Counted from the first letter of the stretch, positions 38,763 to 48,893 are shown. The stretch: 64,000 bases of DNA from an uncultured Aquimarina sp. (GCF_947492405.1 NZ_CANLMP010000001.1:1-64000); one strand, 5' to 3'. Translations and numbers: made by a program. Notes: generated by a model not told the origin, from the sequence alone.

Positions 38763-39653
38763 ATGAAATTTGGCAAAGTAGAGCACCCCGAGAATATAAA
38801 TTTTGTATTACCAAAAGATCATGGAGATACTTTAAAGGTTTTACAAAAAGAAAGTAAAAAGGATTTATCTGTATATGTAGGATGTGCTAAATGGAATAAA
38901 CAGGATTTAAAGGGGTTTTATCCAAGAGGCACAAAGGATGAGTTATATTATTATTCCCGACAGTTTAATTCTATAGAATTGAATGCTACTTTTTATAGAA
39001 TCTTTTCGGAAGATCAATTTAAGAAATGGTATGAGAAAACACCAGAAGGGTTTAAGTTTTTTCCTAAACTTGTTCAGAATATATCCCACCTTAAAAGATT
39101 GAACGAAGATGTACAACCTTATGTAGATCAATACCTGTCGAGTGCTATCCATTTAAAAGAAAAATTAGGGACCATTTTTTTACAAATGCACAGTAATTTT
39201 ACTCCTAAATATTTCGATAGAGTTGTGAATTTTGTAGAGAAATGGCCTAAAGAATTACGTTTGTCAATAGAATTTAGGCATACAGATTGGTTTAATGACG
39301 AGATGATTGCTAATGAGTTGTATGATTTATTAGAAAATAATAATGTAGCAAATATCATTACGGATTCTGCAGGTAGAAGAGATTTATTGCATATGAGACT
39401 TACTAATAAAGAAGCTTTTATAAGATATGTAGGTGCTAATCATCAAACAGATTATACGAGATTAGACGAATGGGTAAGTCGATTAAAATTCTGGAAAGAA
39501 CAGGGTATTGAGGATATTCATTTTTTTGTACATCAGAATATTGAACAAGAATCTCCGCTATTGTCTAAATATTTTATTGAATTGCTGAATAAGGAATTGG
39601 GAACAAGTCTTAATTTACCCAACCATTCATCCGATGGTGCAACCTTATTTTAG
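38763..39653 (+). CDS. DUF72 family protein (TIM-barrel)
   Basis: The 296-residue cytoplasmic protein matches DUF72/YecE: YVGCAKWNKQDLKGFYPRG, then FNSIELNATFYR, FFPKLVQNISH, LGTIFLQMHSNFTP, LSIEFRHTDWF and a late YTRLDEWVSRLKFW. The fold is a TIM barrel, and the biochemical activity of the family is unproven. Length is typical. Confidence 0.88.
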   Translation: MKFGKVEHPENINFVLPKDHGDTLKVLQKESKKDLSVYVGCAKWNKQDLKGFYPRGTKDELYYYSRQFNSIELNATFYRIFSEDQFKKWYEKTPEGFKFFPKLVQNISHLKRLNEDVQPYVDQYLSSAIHLKEKLGTIFLQMHSNFTPKYFDRVVNFVEKWPKELRLSIEFRHTDWFNDEMIANELYDLLENNNVANIITDSAGRRDLLHMRLTNKEAFIRYVGANHQTDYTRLDEWVSRLKFWKEQGIEDIHFFVHQNIEQESPLLSKYFIELLNKELGTSLNLPNHSSDGATLF

Positions 39654-39859
39654 TTAGTTTTTTACTTAAAATAAAAATTAATATTTCGTTTTGTAGCTAT
39701 AATCAGTCGTAAATAGTGTTAAAGTTTTAAAATATATTGCACTTAAACCTATTTATGTGTATTTTGCCGATGATTTTAAATAATACGGCTTAAATTTCCG
39801 AAGATTTATTTAAAAACAGGCTTACTTTGAATTTGTATTAACAAGCCAAAAAAATACGT

Positions 39860-40273
39860 ATGACTAAACAACTACACCCCACTTTATTATTAGTTTTTTT
39901 ATTAGTATCCCCTTTATTAATAGCTCAGAAAGAAGATGTTAAGGAAGTTAAAGCCCTGTTTGATAATCAAGTAACGATTTTAGATATATCAACAAATTTT
40001 GAAATGGACGGGTTTAATAAAAAGAACGTTTTTTCTTACATTTCAAATTTTGAATTAGACTCTCACGATTCTCATAACCATTCTGAACATACTCCGGAAC
40101 AAATCTGTCATATACATTCTGAGAGTATTTCACTTATTGATATCATTTCGTCTGACGAAGGATCTGACTTTAATTGTTCAGGAGGTTTCTGTATGGATAA
40201 GTCTCATTTTCATAAAAGAGGACTAACCTTAAAAAAACAATTATTTGATTATTTCATGAAAATTTCCTGCTAA
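39860..40273 (+). CDS. Small secreted histidine-rich protein, unknown
   Basis: The 137-residue protein has a clear signal peptide (to about residue 22, LLIAQKE). The mature part contains a histidine-rich cluster (SHDSHNHSEHTPEQICHIHSE, near residues 71-91), then CSGGFC and SHFHKRG, ending in cysteine. These residues could bind metal, but no family is recognised. It is a single gene between the DUF72 and DEAD-box genes. Confidence 0.65.
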   Translation: MTKQLHPTLLLVFLLVSPLLIAQKEDVKEVKALFDNQVTILDISTNFEMDGFNKKNVFSYISNFELDSHDSHNHSEHTPEQICHIHSESISLIDIISSDEGSDFNCSGGFCMDKSHFHKRGLTLKKQLFDYFMKISC

Positions 40274-40360
40274 TACGCTTATATTTTCTATGATGTATTG
40301 ATCTATTTAGTTGGGCAATGAATATATTCATCTATTTTTGTACCCTAAAACAAAATAAGG

Positions 40361-41470
40361 ATGAAATTTTCAGAATTAGGTGTTCCTAAAGATCTAAACA
40401 GAGGTCTAAAAGAAATGGGGATTACGATCCCTACCAAAATTCAAGAACAAACATTACCTGTTCTAATCAATAATCAAATAGATTTTATTGGTAAAGCTCA
40501 GACAGGTACAGGGAAAACCGCTGCCTTTGGCATTCCTTTATTAACAGCTATTGATCCTAAAAAGAAAGAAGTTCAAGCCTTAGTATTAGCTCCCACTAGA
40601 GAGTTAGGACAGCAAATTGCGAAACAATTTTTTAAGTTTACTAAGTATACGGATAAAATCTTCACAGAATCCGTTTACGGAGGCGAAAAAATCGAAATAC
40701 AACTCTCAAGGTTAAAAAGACCTACTCATATAATTGTAGCAACTCCCGGCAGACTTATAGATCTAATGGAAAGAAAAGCAGTAGATATCTCCAAGATAAA
40801 GACTTTGGTGATGGATGAGGCTGATGAAATGTTGAGTATGGGATTTAAAAAAGATCTCACCACAATTTTAAGTAAAACGAAAGGTCGAAGAAATGTTTGG
40901 TTGTTTTCTGCTACGATACCGTCTGCTCTTAACGAAATTATTAATTCTTATGTAGATAAAAATGCGGTACGAGTTTCTATAGATAAAAATGATACGGTTA
41001 ACAAAGGGATTGAACATCAGTTCGTTGTTGGTGAAGAAGCAAATAAATTAGATACATTAACTTATTTTCTTAAATCTCAAAAAAAACAAAGAGGTATTAT
41101 TTTTACTAAAACCAAAGCTGCAGCGAGGAAATTGTCTAAGCAATTAATTGCAAAAAATCACGAGGTAGGCTTACTGGAAGGTGATATGACTCAAAAAGAT
41201 AGGGATAAGGTAATGCGTGCTTTCAAAAAAGGTACTCTCGGCTTATTGGTTTCTACAGATGTAGCTGCAAGGGGTATTGATGTGGCTGATTTAGCATTTG
41301 TAGTCCATTATCAATTACCGGATCAAATAGAGTATTATACACATCGAAGTGGTAGAACCGCAAGAGCTGGAAAAACAGGGTTGTCATTAGCATTAATAGT
41401 TAAGCAAGAATTAAAAGTGATTAGAGATTTGGAAAAGCAACTCGGAATTAGGTTTTCCCAGATTAGATAA
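40361..41470 (+). CDS. DEAD-box RNA helicase
   Basis: The 369-residue protein contains the complete core: Q motif (IPTKIQEQ), motif I AQTGTGKT at 46-53, PTRELGQQ, TPGRLIDL, DEAD in VMDEADEML, SAT, and motifs IV-VI including ARGIDVA and HRSGRTARAG. There is almost no C-terminal extension, so it is a minimal helicase. Such proteins remodel RNA in ribosome assembly, decay or cold adaptation; which one applies here is not visible. Confidence 0.93.
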   Translation: MKFSELGVPKDLNRGLKEMGITIPTKIQEQTLPVLINNQIDFIGKAQTGTGKTAAFGIPLLTAIDPKKKEVQALVLAPTRELGQQIAKQFFKFTKYTDKIFTESVYGGEKIEIQLSRLKRPTHIIVATPGRLIDLMERKAVDISKIKTLVMDEADEMLSMGFKKDLTTILSKTKGRRNVWLFSATIPSALNEIINSYVDKNAVRVSIDKNDTVNKGIEHQFVVGEEANKLDTLTYFLKSQKKQRGIIFTKTKAAARKLSKQLIAKNHEVGLLEGDMTQKDRDKVMRAFKKGTLGLLVSTDVAARGIDVADLAFVVHYQLPDQIEYYTHRSGRTARAGKTGLSLALIVKQELKVIRDLEKQLGIRFSQIR

Positions 41471-41785
41471 AGCAAACTAATTAATTATTTTTGATCCTTT
41501 TGTAATAAAAATAGTATCATCAGATTTCGGATTCTATCAAAAAACCAGGATAAATTACATAGATTTTATTCAAAAACTACCTGAAAACAGGGGGGATGCT
41601 TTACCTAAAAACTAGGTAAATAGATTAGAAAAAATAATATACTTTTGGTTTCGGAAAGTATATTTTATGTAACAATTGGATGAAAACCTAAGAGATATCG
41701 AAAAAAAACAAGTTTTATTTCGAGCGGAGCGATAATTTTTTGCGAATTATTAGGTTATTTATTTACTTTACGAAAAACCAACTTC
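41471..41785. other. 315-base region upstream of the T6SS sheath operon
   Basis: No gene is seen. It contains two related palindromic motifs (41577-41592 and 41600-41620) and a half REP-like sequence (CGAGCGGAGC at 41721-41730). No clean TAnnTTTG promoter was found. Confidence 0.5.
41577..41620. promoter_or_regulatory. Paired ACCTRAAAAC-type palindromes, candidate operator
   Basis: CTACCTGAAAACAGG at 41577-41591 and TTTACCTAAAAACTAGGTAAA at 41600-41620 share the pattern ACCT(R)AAAAC(T)AGG; the second is a perfect 8-bp inverted repeat with a 5-base spacer. Centres are about 25 bases apart, upstream of clpV. The tandem layout suggests a regulator-binding site; an RNA hairpin is the alternative. 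Confidence 0.35.
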
Positions 41786-44266
41786 ATGCAAATTTTAGAC
41801 TATACATTATCTCCAAAAGTGACTAATGCTATTCATATAGCACAATCTATCGCTAAAGAATATCATAATGATGAGTATAATGCTGCTCATTTATTAAAAG
41901 CTCTTTTGCACAAAGATGTGGGATTAAAAGATTTTTTTAACCAAATTGATGGAGATATTTATTACTATGAAGAGTGGTCTGAAGTAAGAATAGAGGCTTT
42001 ACCTAGGGTAGTTAATATTCCAGATGCAATTAACGGAGATAAATCCGTTGAAGCTGTATTTAATGAAGCAGATACATTAAAACTTAAATTAGGTGAGGAT
42101 GAAATTACTCCAAAAGCTGTTCTAATAGCTTTATGCACACCTGGTGTTGGGTTCTCTTATGAACAACTTAAAACATTGCCTCTTAAAGCTGATGAAGTTT
42201 TAATTGCTGCTACCCAAGGCAAAACTGTAACCGGAAAGACTGGTGCTTCTAAGAGTGGAACTACGGGTGCTATAGGACAGAAAGGTGATTCAGGAATTTT
42301 AGATGAGTATTGTTTTGATAAAACTTTTGCTGCTAAAAATAAGCAGCTAGATGACGTTTTTGGTAGAGATGGTGAAATAAAGATGATCACCGAGATATTG
42401 GGGAGACATTCTAAACCTAATGTTTTGATTACAGGAGAACCAGGTGTTGGAAAAACAGTGCTGTTAGATGGTTTTTCTGAAGCTGTTGTTAACGGTAACG
42501 TGCCGGAATCATTAAAGGATGCACAGATCTACGAATTAGATTTTATAAATCTTGTTTCAGGAGCTAGTTACAAAAGTGAAGTAGAAGATCGGTTTAAAAA
42601 GATTTTAGTGGCGCTAAAAGAATTTGATAAGCCTGTTTTGCTAATCGATGAAATAAATAATCTTACTGATAAGAATAGTGGTAATCAAGGATTAGTAAAT
42701 ATCCTGAAATCAGAATTAGCAAAAGGCGAAGTAACTTTTATAGCTACTGCTACTAATGATGCGTATCGCAAACATGTAGAAACAGACGAAGGACTTACTA
42801 GAAGATTCGAGATTGTTGCTTTAGATGAACCTTCAGAAGAAGATACGCTTACAATGATTTCTAATACTATTGATAAGTATAAAAATCATCATAGCCTAGA
42901 TGTTATTGATGAGACAATAGCGGAGGCGATCCGACTTTCTAAACGTTTTAATAAAGATAGAAGTCTTCCTGATGCAGCTATTGATTTGCTCGATAGAACG
43001 ATGTCTGCTTCTAGATATATGATAGAAACGACTGCTAATAATGTTGAAACTTTATTAAAAGAGGTAAAAGAAATAGGGGAAAAAGAATCGGAAGAATCTG
43101 AAAAAGTAAATTCGATAAGTTGGATATATAATAATCTTAAAAGTAAGTTTAGTTATCTTTTGTTTACTGAACTTAGTGAAGATGAAATGGTTTTGGGATC
43201 AGAAACATTCGATAATTATAAAACTAAACTTGTAACAATTCTGGATCACTTTTTTAAGAAAGCTTCAGAAGAGAAAGTTTTTATAGATAAAAATGATGTT
43301 TCTGCTACTATTGCCAATAAGACAGGGATTCCAGTAGGAAAATTGCAAGCAGATGAAAAAGAAAGGCTGTTAAACATGGAAGATCACCTTAAAAAGAGAG
43401 TGATTGGACAGGATCATGCTATTAAAACAATTTCAGAGGCGGTATTAGAATCTAGGTCAGGGTTAAGTAAACCAGGTTTGCCAACTGGATCTTTCTTTTT
43501 TACAGGGCCAACCGGTACCGGTAAAACAGAATTAGCAAAATCTTTGGCTGAATTCTTATTCCAGACAGAAGATGCTATTATTAGATTTGATATGTCAGAG
43601 TTTAAGGAAGAGCATTCTGCTGCACTTTTATATGGAGCGCCTCCAGGATATGTAGGTTATGAAGAAGGAGGATTATTAGTAAATAAAATAAGACAAAAAC
43701 CATATTCGATTGTGCTTTTTGATGAGATAGAAAAAGCGCATCCTTCGGTCTTTGATATTTTTCTTCAGATTTTGGACGAAGGAAAATTAAACGATAGATT
43801 AGGAAAAACGGGAGACTTTTCAAATGCGGTAATTTTATTTACTTCTAATATAGGTAGTGAGCATGTGGTGAAATCATTTACCGATGGTGAAATCCCTAAA
43901 TCCTCTGATCTTTTAGAATTGATGTCTAGACATTTCAGACCTGAGTTTTTGGGACGACTTACTGAAATTGTTCCGTTTGCGCCGATAACAAAAGACAATG
44001 TAATTAAGATTTTTAATATTCAATTAAAAGACTTGCACAAAGCTTTAAACAAGCAAGAGGTAACTTTAGAGTTGACTGAAGCTGCTCAGGAATATCTTGC
44101 ATATAAGGGATTTACCCCCAAATATGGAGCAAGACCTTTACGAGGAGTTATTAGAACAGATTTAAGAGGGCCGCTATCTAAAATGCTGATTACCGGTAAA
44201 ATAGGTAAGGGGAGCAAGGTGAGTCTTGATGTAAAAGATGAAAAAATGCAGTGGTCATACGAATAA
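41786..44266 (+). CDS. tssH: T6SS ATPase ClpV/TssH (Bacteroidota type iii)
   Basis: The 826-residue double AAA+ ATPase of the Clp/Hsp100 family disassembles the contracted type VI sheath for reuse. It has a Clp N-like domain (about 1-165), Walker A GEPGVGKT at 217-224 with Walker B LLIDEIN, a middle region, and a second module with GPTGTGKT near 574 and [11 protein letters not shown]. Assignment to ClpV rather than ClpB or ClpC rests on the following TssB and TssC genes, the short coiled middle region and the divergent N domain. The first gene of the operon is 64 bases before tssB. Confidence 0.88.
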   Translation: MQILDYTLSPKVTNAIHIAQSIAKEYHNDEYNAAHLLKALLHKDVGLKDFFNQIDGDIYYYEEWSEVRIEALPRVVNIPDAINGDKSVEAVFNEADTLKLKLGEDEITPKAVLIALCTPGVGFSYEQLKTLPLKADEVLIAATQGKTVTGKTGASKSGTTGAIGQKGDSGILDEYCFDKTFAAKNKQLDDVFGRDGEIKMITEILGRHSKPNVLITGEPGVGKTVLLDGFSEAVVNGNVPESLKDAQIYELDFINLVSGASYKSEVEDRFKKILVALKEFDKPVLLIDEINNLTDKNSGNQGLVNILKSELAKGEVTFIATATNDAYRKHVETDEGLTRRFEIVALDEPSEEDTLTMISNTIDKYKNHHSLDVIDETIAEAIRLSKRFNKDRSLPDAAIDLLDRTMSASRYMIETTANNVETLLKEVKEIGEKESEESEKVNSISWIYNNLKSKFSYLLFTELSEDEMVLGSETFDNYKTKLVTILDHFFKKASEEKVFIDKNDVSATIANKTGIPVGKLQADEKERLLNMEDHLKKRVIGQDHAIKTISEAVLESRSGLSKPGLPTGSFFFTGPTGTGKTELAKSLAEFLFQTEDAIIRFDMSEFKEEHSAALLYGAPPGYVGYEEGGLLVNKIRQKPYSIVLFDEIEKAHPSVFDIFLQILDEGKLNDRLGKTGDFSNAVILFTSNIGSEHVVKSFTDGEIPKSSDLLELMSRHFRPEFLGRLTEIVPFAPITKDNVIKIFNIQLKDLHKALNKQEVTLELTEAAQEYLAYKGFTPKYGARPLRGVIRTDLRGPLSKMLITGKIGKGSKVSLDVKDEKMQWSYE

Positions 44267-44330
44267 AGACCGTATCCTGCGATAAAATTAGTATATTTAT
44301 AATTCACAATCATTATTAAGATAAGAAAGT

Positions 44331-44780
44331 ATGAGCAATAACACATATGGATTAGGAGGAACAGAGGTTAAAACCGATGCTAGTGAAGCTATATTGGAAA
44401 TCGGACAAAATAAGACACTTCTTGTTCAGAAATTAACACAGGATCAACCTATTAAACCGCAGATAGTAAATGGTTTAACATCTATTGATCATGTATTTGA
44501 AAATTATAAGCCCGAAGTGGAAGTAGAATTCGAAGATGCAGATGGTGTAGAGAGTAAAGAAATGTTGAAATTTAACCATTTAGGTAATTTTGGGAAAAAG
44601 GGAATTATAGACCAAAGTAAATTCTTAAATGATTTGGATACAGAAAAAGATCAGTATCTTAAAGTAGTAAAACAACTTAAATCAAATAAGATCTTAAAAA
44701 CTGCTTTGGCAGACCCAGATGCTAAACAGGCATTAATAAGATCTATTGAATCATTATTAGCAGAATTACAACAAGGTTAA
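44331..44780 (+). CDS. tssB: T6SS contractile sheath small subunit TssB
   Basis: The 149-residue protein fits the Bacteroidota TssB (VipA-like) group: NNTYGLGGTEVKTDASEAILEI at the N terminus, LKFNHLGNFGKKGIIDQS in the centre, and an amphipathic C-terminal helix. With TssC it forms the contractile sheath around the inner tube. The gene lies 20 bases before tssC. Confidence 0.88.
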   Translation: MSNNTYGLGGTEVKTDASEAILEIGQNKTLLVQKLTQDQPIKPQIVNGLTSIDHVFENYKPEVEVEFEDADGVESKEMLKFNHLGNFGKKGIIDQSKFLNDLDTEKDQYLKVVKQLKSNKILKTALADPDAKQALIRSIESLLAELQQG

Positions 44781-44800
44781 AAGATAAAGATATAAAATAC

Positions 44801-46153
44801 ATGGCAGCAGGAAAACAAGCTCAAGAGAGTATTAAGATAGAAAATCCAGCAAAGGAGCTAAAAATAAATGAAGAAAAATTAGCCAGATATGGTGGTTTTG
44901 ATCTTTTAGAAGCGTGTATAGATGACGTTCAGAATATGAATCCTGATCGTAAAGCACGAAAAAAGATTTTTCTTACAGAATCAACTAAAAAATTAGAGAG
45001 AGCTAAACTCGAAAAGACATTAGAGATTTGGAGAGATGTTTTATCATCTTCTGATGATATTTCAGAAATGGTTGAAGAATCTGAAAAGCGTTCAGAAATC
45101 GCTGGTAAATCTCTAGAAAAAAACTTGGGAGCAGCACTGGAACAAACAAGAGAATTGGAACAATCGTATAGATCAGTAGCATTATTCTTTAAAAATACTG
45201 AGTCTCAAAAAGTTAAAAATATTAATATCATGAATGCTGAACTTGAACAGTTGAAAGATCTGGATAATACCAGATTCATCGATGCTGTCCAAGAAGAGTT
45301 AGTACAAGGATATGATCGTCTGGATTTAAGAGATAACTATGGTATTTTAGTGATACCAGGATATCTTGGTTCTAACAAAGTAGTAGAGAAATGGGCTAAA
45401 ATAGCGCATGAGAATAAAGTTATGATGATTACTGATTTTGAGCATCTTGATGAACCAGATGATGTTATGGAGATGTTTGAAGCTGCTAATCTTACAGGTG
45501 GTGATAAGTATAGATCTAATGTAATGATGGCCTGTAACTGGTTAGTAGGAAGAGGAAAACATGATGAAGTTGGAGAAGAAGATGATCTTTTTGTGCCACC
45601 ATCAAGTGCATTAGCAGGGCAAGTATATAGAACATTAATGTCTCAGGTTGCTGCTGGTAAGAAACATGGTGGAATTAATGAGGTTGATGGAGTTCGATTT
45701 GATCTAAAGAAAAGTGAAATCGCTCAGCTAGAAAAACTTGGATTAGTACCTATGGTTAATGAATATGGAAAAGTTATGGCTTTCTCCGCTAAAACCTTGT
45801 TTAATGGAGATAACCTAGGATTACAAACGTATTCTGTAGTAAGGGTGTTTGATTATGTAACTAAGGTACTTATGGACTTCTTAAATAGAAGAGCATTTGA
45901 AAACTTTAATGCTAGAACTCGTAAAGAATTGATGGGACAAATTGTTAAGTTCTTAGATGAAATTACTGGTCCGGATCAATTAATTGAAGATTTTTCTATA
46001 AAACGTTTTGAACAAGATCCAAATCAAAAGGATAGAGTGTATCTTGATATACATATGAAACCTTATTTCCCAGCAAAAAACTTTATGATCAAGATGGATG
46101 GTCAGAAAGGAGATGATGGAACTGATTGGGATTCTGATTATGAACAACAATAA
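44801..46153 (+). CDS. tssC: T6SS contractile sheath large subunit TssC (DUF5458)
   Basis: The 450-residue protein belongs to DUF5458, the Bacteroidota TssC (VipB-like) family. It has a helical N-terminal region (to about 165), the FGILVIPGYLG-type core (here YGILVIPGYLGSNKVVEKW) and the C-terminal sheath domain ending in acidic residues. Together with TssB it makes the sheath. A strong terminator follows, so the operon in this window ends here; Hcp and baseplate genes are absent from the window. Confidence 0.9.
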   Translation: MAAGKQAQESIKIENPAKELKINEEKLARYGGFDLLEACIDDVQNMNPDRKARKKIFLTESTKKLERAKLEKTLEIWRDVLSSSDDISEMVEESEKRSEIAGKSLEKNLGAALEQTRELEQSYRSVALFFKNTESQKVKNINIMNAELEQLKDLDNTRFIDAVQEELVQGYDRLDLRDNYGILVIPGYLGSNKVVEKWAKIAHENKVMMITDFEHLDEPDDVMEMFEAANLTGGDKYRSNVMMACNWLVGRGKHDEVGEEDDLFVPPSSALAGQVYRTLMSQVAAGKKHGGINEVDGVRFDLKKSEIAQLEKLGLVPMVNEYGKVMAFSAKTLFNGDNLGLQTYSVVRVFDYVTKVLMDFLNRRAFENFNARTRKELMGQIVKFLDEITGPDQLIEDFSIKRFEQDPNQKDRVYLDIHMKPYFPAKNFMIKMDGQKGDDGTDWDSDYEQQ

Positions 46154-46180
46154 AAAGTATAAATAGTATTTATATTGTAT

Positions 46181-46213
46181 AGCGAGTGTTTACTTTTAAC
46201 ACTCGCTTTTTTA
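46181..46213. terminator. Terminator after tssC
   Basis: A perfect 10-bp stem (AGCGAGTGTT at 46181-46190 with AACACTCGCT at 46199-46208) followed by a T run lies between the convergent tssC and response-regulator genes. Confidence 0.85.
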
Positions 46214-46585
46214 ATTTATTCCAGATGCTACGCTGGAAATAGCGGATAAAAGTTTTTCAAAATTAACAGGTTTCGAAAAGTATTTATCAAATCCGATTTT
46301 AATAAATTTTTGAGCATCACCTGGCATAGCATATGCTGTTACTGCATATATTGGTATGTTTTTTAGTATATCTAGTTTCTTAAGTCGTTTTAATAATTCA
46401 CATCCATCCATTTGATTTAACCCAAGATTAATATCTACTAAAATTAAATCAGGAGATGATTCTTTGACTATTTTTAGAGCAGTTGGACCATTTTCTGCAA
46501 TCATAACGTTGGATACATTTTTAGATAGCATCTTATTCATGACCATTGCGTTTATCTTATTATCTTCTACGTAAAGTATATTCAT
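46211..46585 (-). CDS. Stand-alone response regulator (receiver only)
   Basis: The 124-residue receiver domain has acidic pocket ED (7-8), phospho-acceptor Asp51 in LILVDINLG, the conserved Thr/Ala in VTAYA, and KPVNFE. There is no output domain. Its start overlaps the kinase gene by 4 bases (ATGA), so translation is coupled and the kinase at 46582 is the obvious partner. It may relay phosphate to another protein. Confidence 0.88.
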   Translation of the reverse strand: MNILYVEDNKINAMVMNKMLSKNVSNVMIAENGPTALKIVKESSPDLILVDINLGLNQMDGCELLKRLKKLDILKNIPIYAVTAYAMPGDAQKFIKIGFDKYFSKPVNFEKLLSAISSVASGIN

Positions 46586-48786
46586 ATATTTTTTGGGATT
46601 GTAATGATAAACTTTGTTCCTTTTTTCAATTTACTAATAACTTTAATTTTTCCTCCAAGGATTTCAATATATCTTTTTGATAGGCTTAAACCAATTCCGG
46701 TACCTTCATATTTGCGACTCAATCCAATACTTTCTTGTATAAAAGGATCAAATATTTTTCTTAGACTTTCTTTTCCAATTCCGATTCCTGAATCCTTTAT
46801 AGAAATACGAATGCTTGTTTTTTTTGCTTTAACATTAACAATCACTTTACCTTTATTGGTGTACTTAATGGCATTGTGAATAATATTATTTATAGCTGTA
46901 TGAAAAACATCTACATCAATAATTGCAGAAGGGCAGCTTTCATCTAGCTCCAAAATGTATTCTAAATTTTTAGAATTTGCAAAATGACGATATTCTCGAT
47001 AAGAAGTCTCTACTGTGTAATTCATATCAACTTCTAGGTAATTGAGATTTTTTTGGATAGTTTCTATTTCACTATAATGTGATAGGTTATTAATAGTAGC
47101 AAGCAATCTTTCTTTACTTTCATCCAGATAAGTGGCTAATTTTTTACGATCACTTGGATTTTCTTCTCCAAGTAATAATAGGTTGCTAATCGTAATAATA
47201 CCGTTTAAAGGTGTTCTTATCTCATGGCTGAAATTAGATAGGATATTTGATTTTAAACTGCTTAACTCTTGTTCTTTTATATGTGCTTCTTTTATGGCCA
47301 GCTCCGCAGATTTTTGTTCCGTAATATCGTGAAAACTAACTAAAATAGAATTGACATTATTTTCTTGATCTTTGATGGGAGTATATTTTGATTCTAACCA
47401 TTGTACGGATCCTTTGATAGTGGTTCTCTCGATTTCTTTTTTAACTGTTTTTCCTTTTAAAGCTTCATTAAATTCATGAGCAAAGGTATTCCTAAAATTA
47501 ACAGGCATTACATCTATAAAACGAGATGCTGTAACAGTAGGATCTACATTAAAATCTCTTTTTATGATATTTACAGAGTTCTCATCGGCCATTAGAATTT
47601 CTCCAGCAGTATTGAGCAATACAGTATATGCAAAACCATTATTTACCATTGCTAGCAATCGACTTTGATTTTCTGCTATGGTTCGTTCATTTAATTTCTT
47701 TTGATGTACATCAATAAGGTTACCAATCATTCTGGTTGTTTCGCCCTTCTCATTCTTTTTCCTGTATCCATATATTTCATAATGGCGATATCCGCCATCA
47801 AGGTGCTTAAGACGATAATAGTTAAAATAATGATATCCATTTTTTTTCAGGTTATCTTGATGTCTTTGTAAAGCATCATCAACATCATCCGGATGTATCA
47901 TTGTTCTGAAAGTTTCTTCGGGAACAAAGTCTTCTTTTAATGGTAACCCCAGCATTTTTCTAAAGTCCAGGCTATAAAAAACCATGTTGGTTTCTATTAA
48001 ATGATCGAATAATCCAGCCCGAATTCCTTTTAACGCTAGTTTTTTAGTTTCCTCATTATATTTTAGCTGTTCTATATAATTTTGTTGATCAGTAATGTCA
48101 GAAAAACTACCATTGATAAAAATAACTTTATCATTGTGTTTTATAGCTTCTGCAATTACGCGTATCCATTTTTGTTTACCTTTTTTAGTGATTATTTGAT
48201 CTATATAATCATATGAAGTTCCGTGTTTAATAAGATTATCCCAATAGTTTTTTATACGTTCTTGCGATGCTTCAGGATAGTATAATAAAGCTTGCTCCAT
48301 TGTTATGGAAGTACCTATGTCTAGATCGTGCAAATGATAACATTCATCAGAAAAGTATACTTGATCATGGACCGGATCATAATGCCAGGCTCCTGTTTTG
48401 GTTAATCTAAATACGGTCTTTAAGAAATTGTGTTCCTCATTTTCTTCGGTAACATCTATTCCCGAAGCATAAATCTTACCTTTATGGTAAATAAGATCAA
48501 ATTTTATATATAAAATAGCGTCAGAAACTAGCTTGGCAAAACCTAATGTTGTATTAAGTTTAGATTTACTTTTGGAAAGTCCCGAAATTACCGCTTTAAA
48601 TTTCAGCTCATCTTCATCCAGTAAAAAGGTATAAATAGATTCTCCAATGATTTTATCTGATGGTAACGAAAAAAGTACTTCGCAACGTTTATTGGCTTTA
48701 TGGATATTTCCTTGTTCATCCAGGATGATAAGAAATAGCGAAGTTTTCTCTGTAAGAAGTTCAAATTCGTCTGCTGTAAATGCCAT
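46582..48786 (-). CDS. Multi-PAS sensor histidine kinase
   Basis: The 734-residue kinase has no clear membrane segment and consists of four or so PAS domains (about 1-500; PAS/PAC signatures ITDQQNYIEQL, ITEQKSAELAI), a HisKA domain with His521 in FSHEIRTPLNG, and an HATPase domain with NIIHNAIKYTN, DSGIGIG and GTGIGLSLSK. It is a soluble sensor, perhaps of redox, light or small ligands. Location beside the T6SS sheath operon suggests, but does not prove, a regulatory link. Confidence 0.9.
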   Translation of the reverse strand: MAFTADEFELLTEKTSLFLIILDEQGNIHKANKRCEVLFSLPSDKIIGESIYTFLLDEDELKFKAVISGLSKSKSKLNTTLGFAKLVSDAILYIKFDLIYHKGKIYASGIDVTEENEEHNFLKTVFRLTKTGAWHYDPVHDQVYFSDECYHLHDLDIGTSITMEQALLYYPEASQERIKNYWDNLIKHGTSYDYIDQIITKKGKQKWIRVIAEAIKHNDKVIFINGSFSDITDQQNYIEQLKYNEETKKLALKGIRAGLFDHLIETNMVFYSLDFRKMLGLPLKEDFVPEETFRTMIHPDDVDDALQRHQDNLKKNGYHYFNYYRLKHLDGGYRHYEIYGYRKKNEKGETTRMIGNLIDVHQKKLNERTIAENQSRLLAMVNNGFAYTVLLNTAGEILMADENSVNIIKRDFNVDPTVTASRFIDVMPVNFRNTFAHEFNEALKGKTVKKEIERTTIKGSVQWLESKYTPIKDQENNVNSILVSFHDITEQKSAELAIKEAHIKEQELSSLKSNILSNFSHEIRTPLNGIITISNLLLLGEENPSDRKKLATYLDESKERLLATINNLSHYSEIETIQKNLNYLEVDMNYTVETSYREYRHFANSKNLEYILELDESCPSAIIDVDVFHTAINNIIHNAIKYTNKGKVIVNVKAKKTSIRISIKDSGIGIGKESLRKIFDPFIQESIGLSRKYEGTGIGLSLSKRYIEILGGKIKVISKLKKGTKFIITIPKNI

Positions 48787-48893
48787 AAATCTTGTAGGTA
48801 ATTCTATTTTTAAAGTTACAAAAATGATTTATATAAAGAAATGTTGATTTCTGGTACAGAAATTAGGTACTACTTCTTTAGTTAATTATGAGA

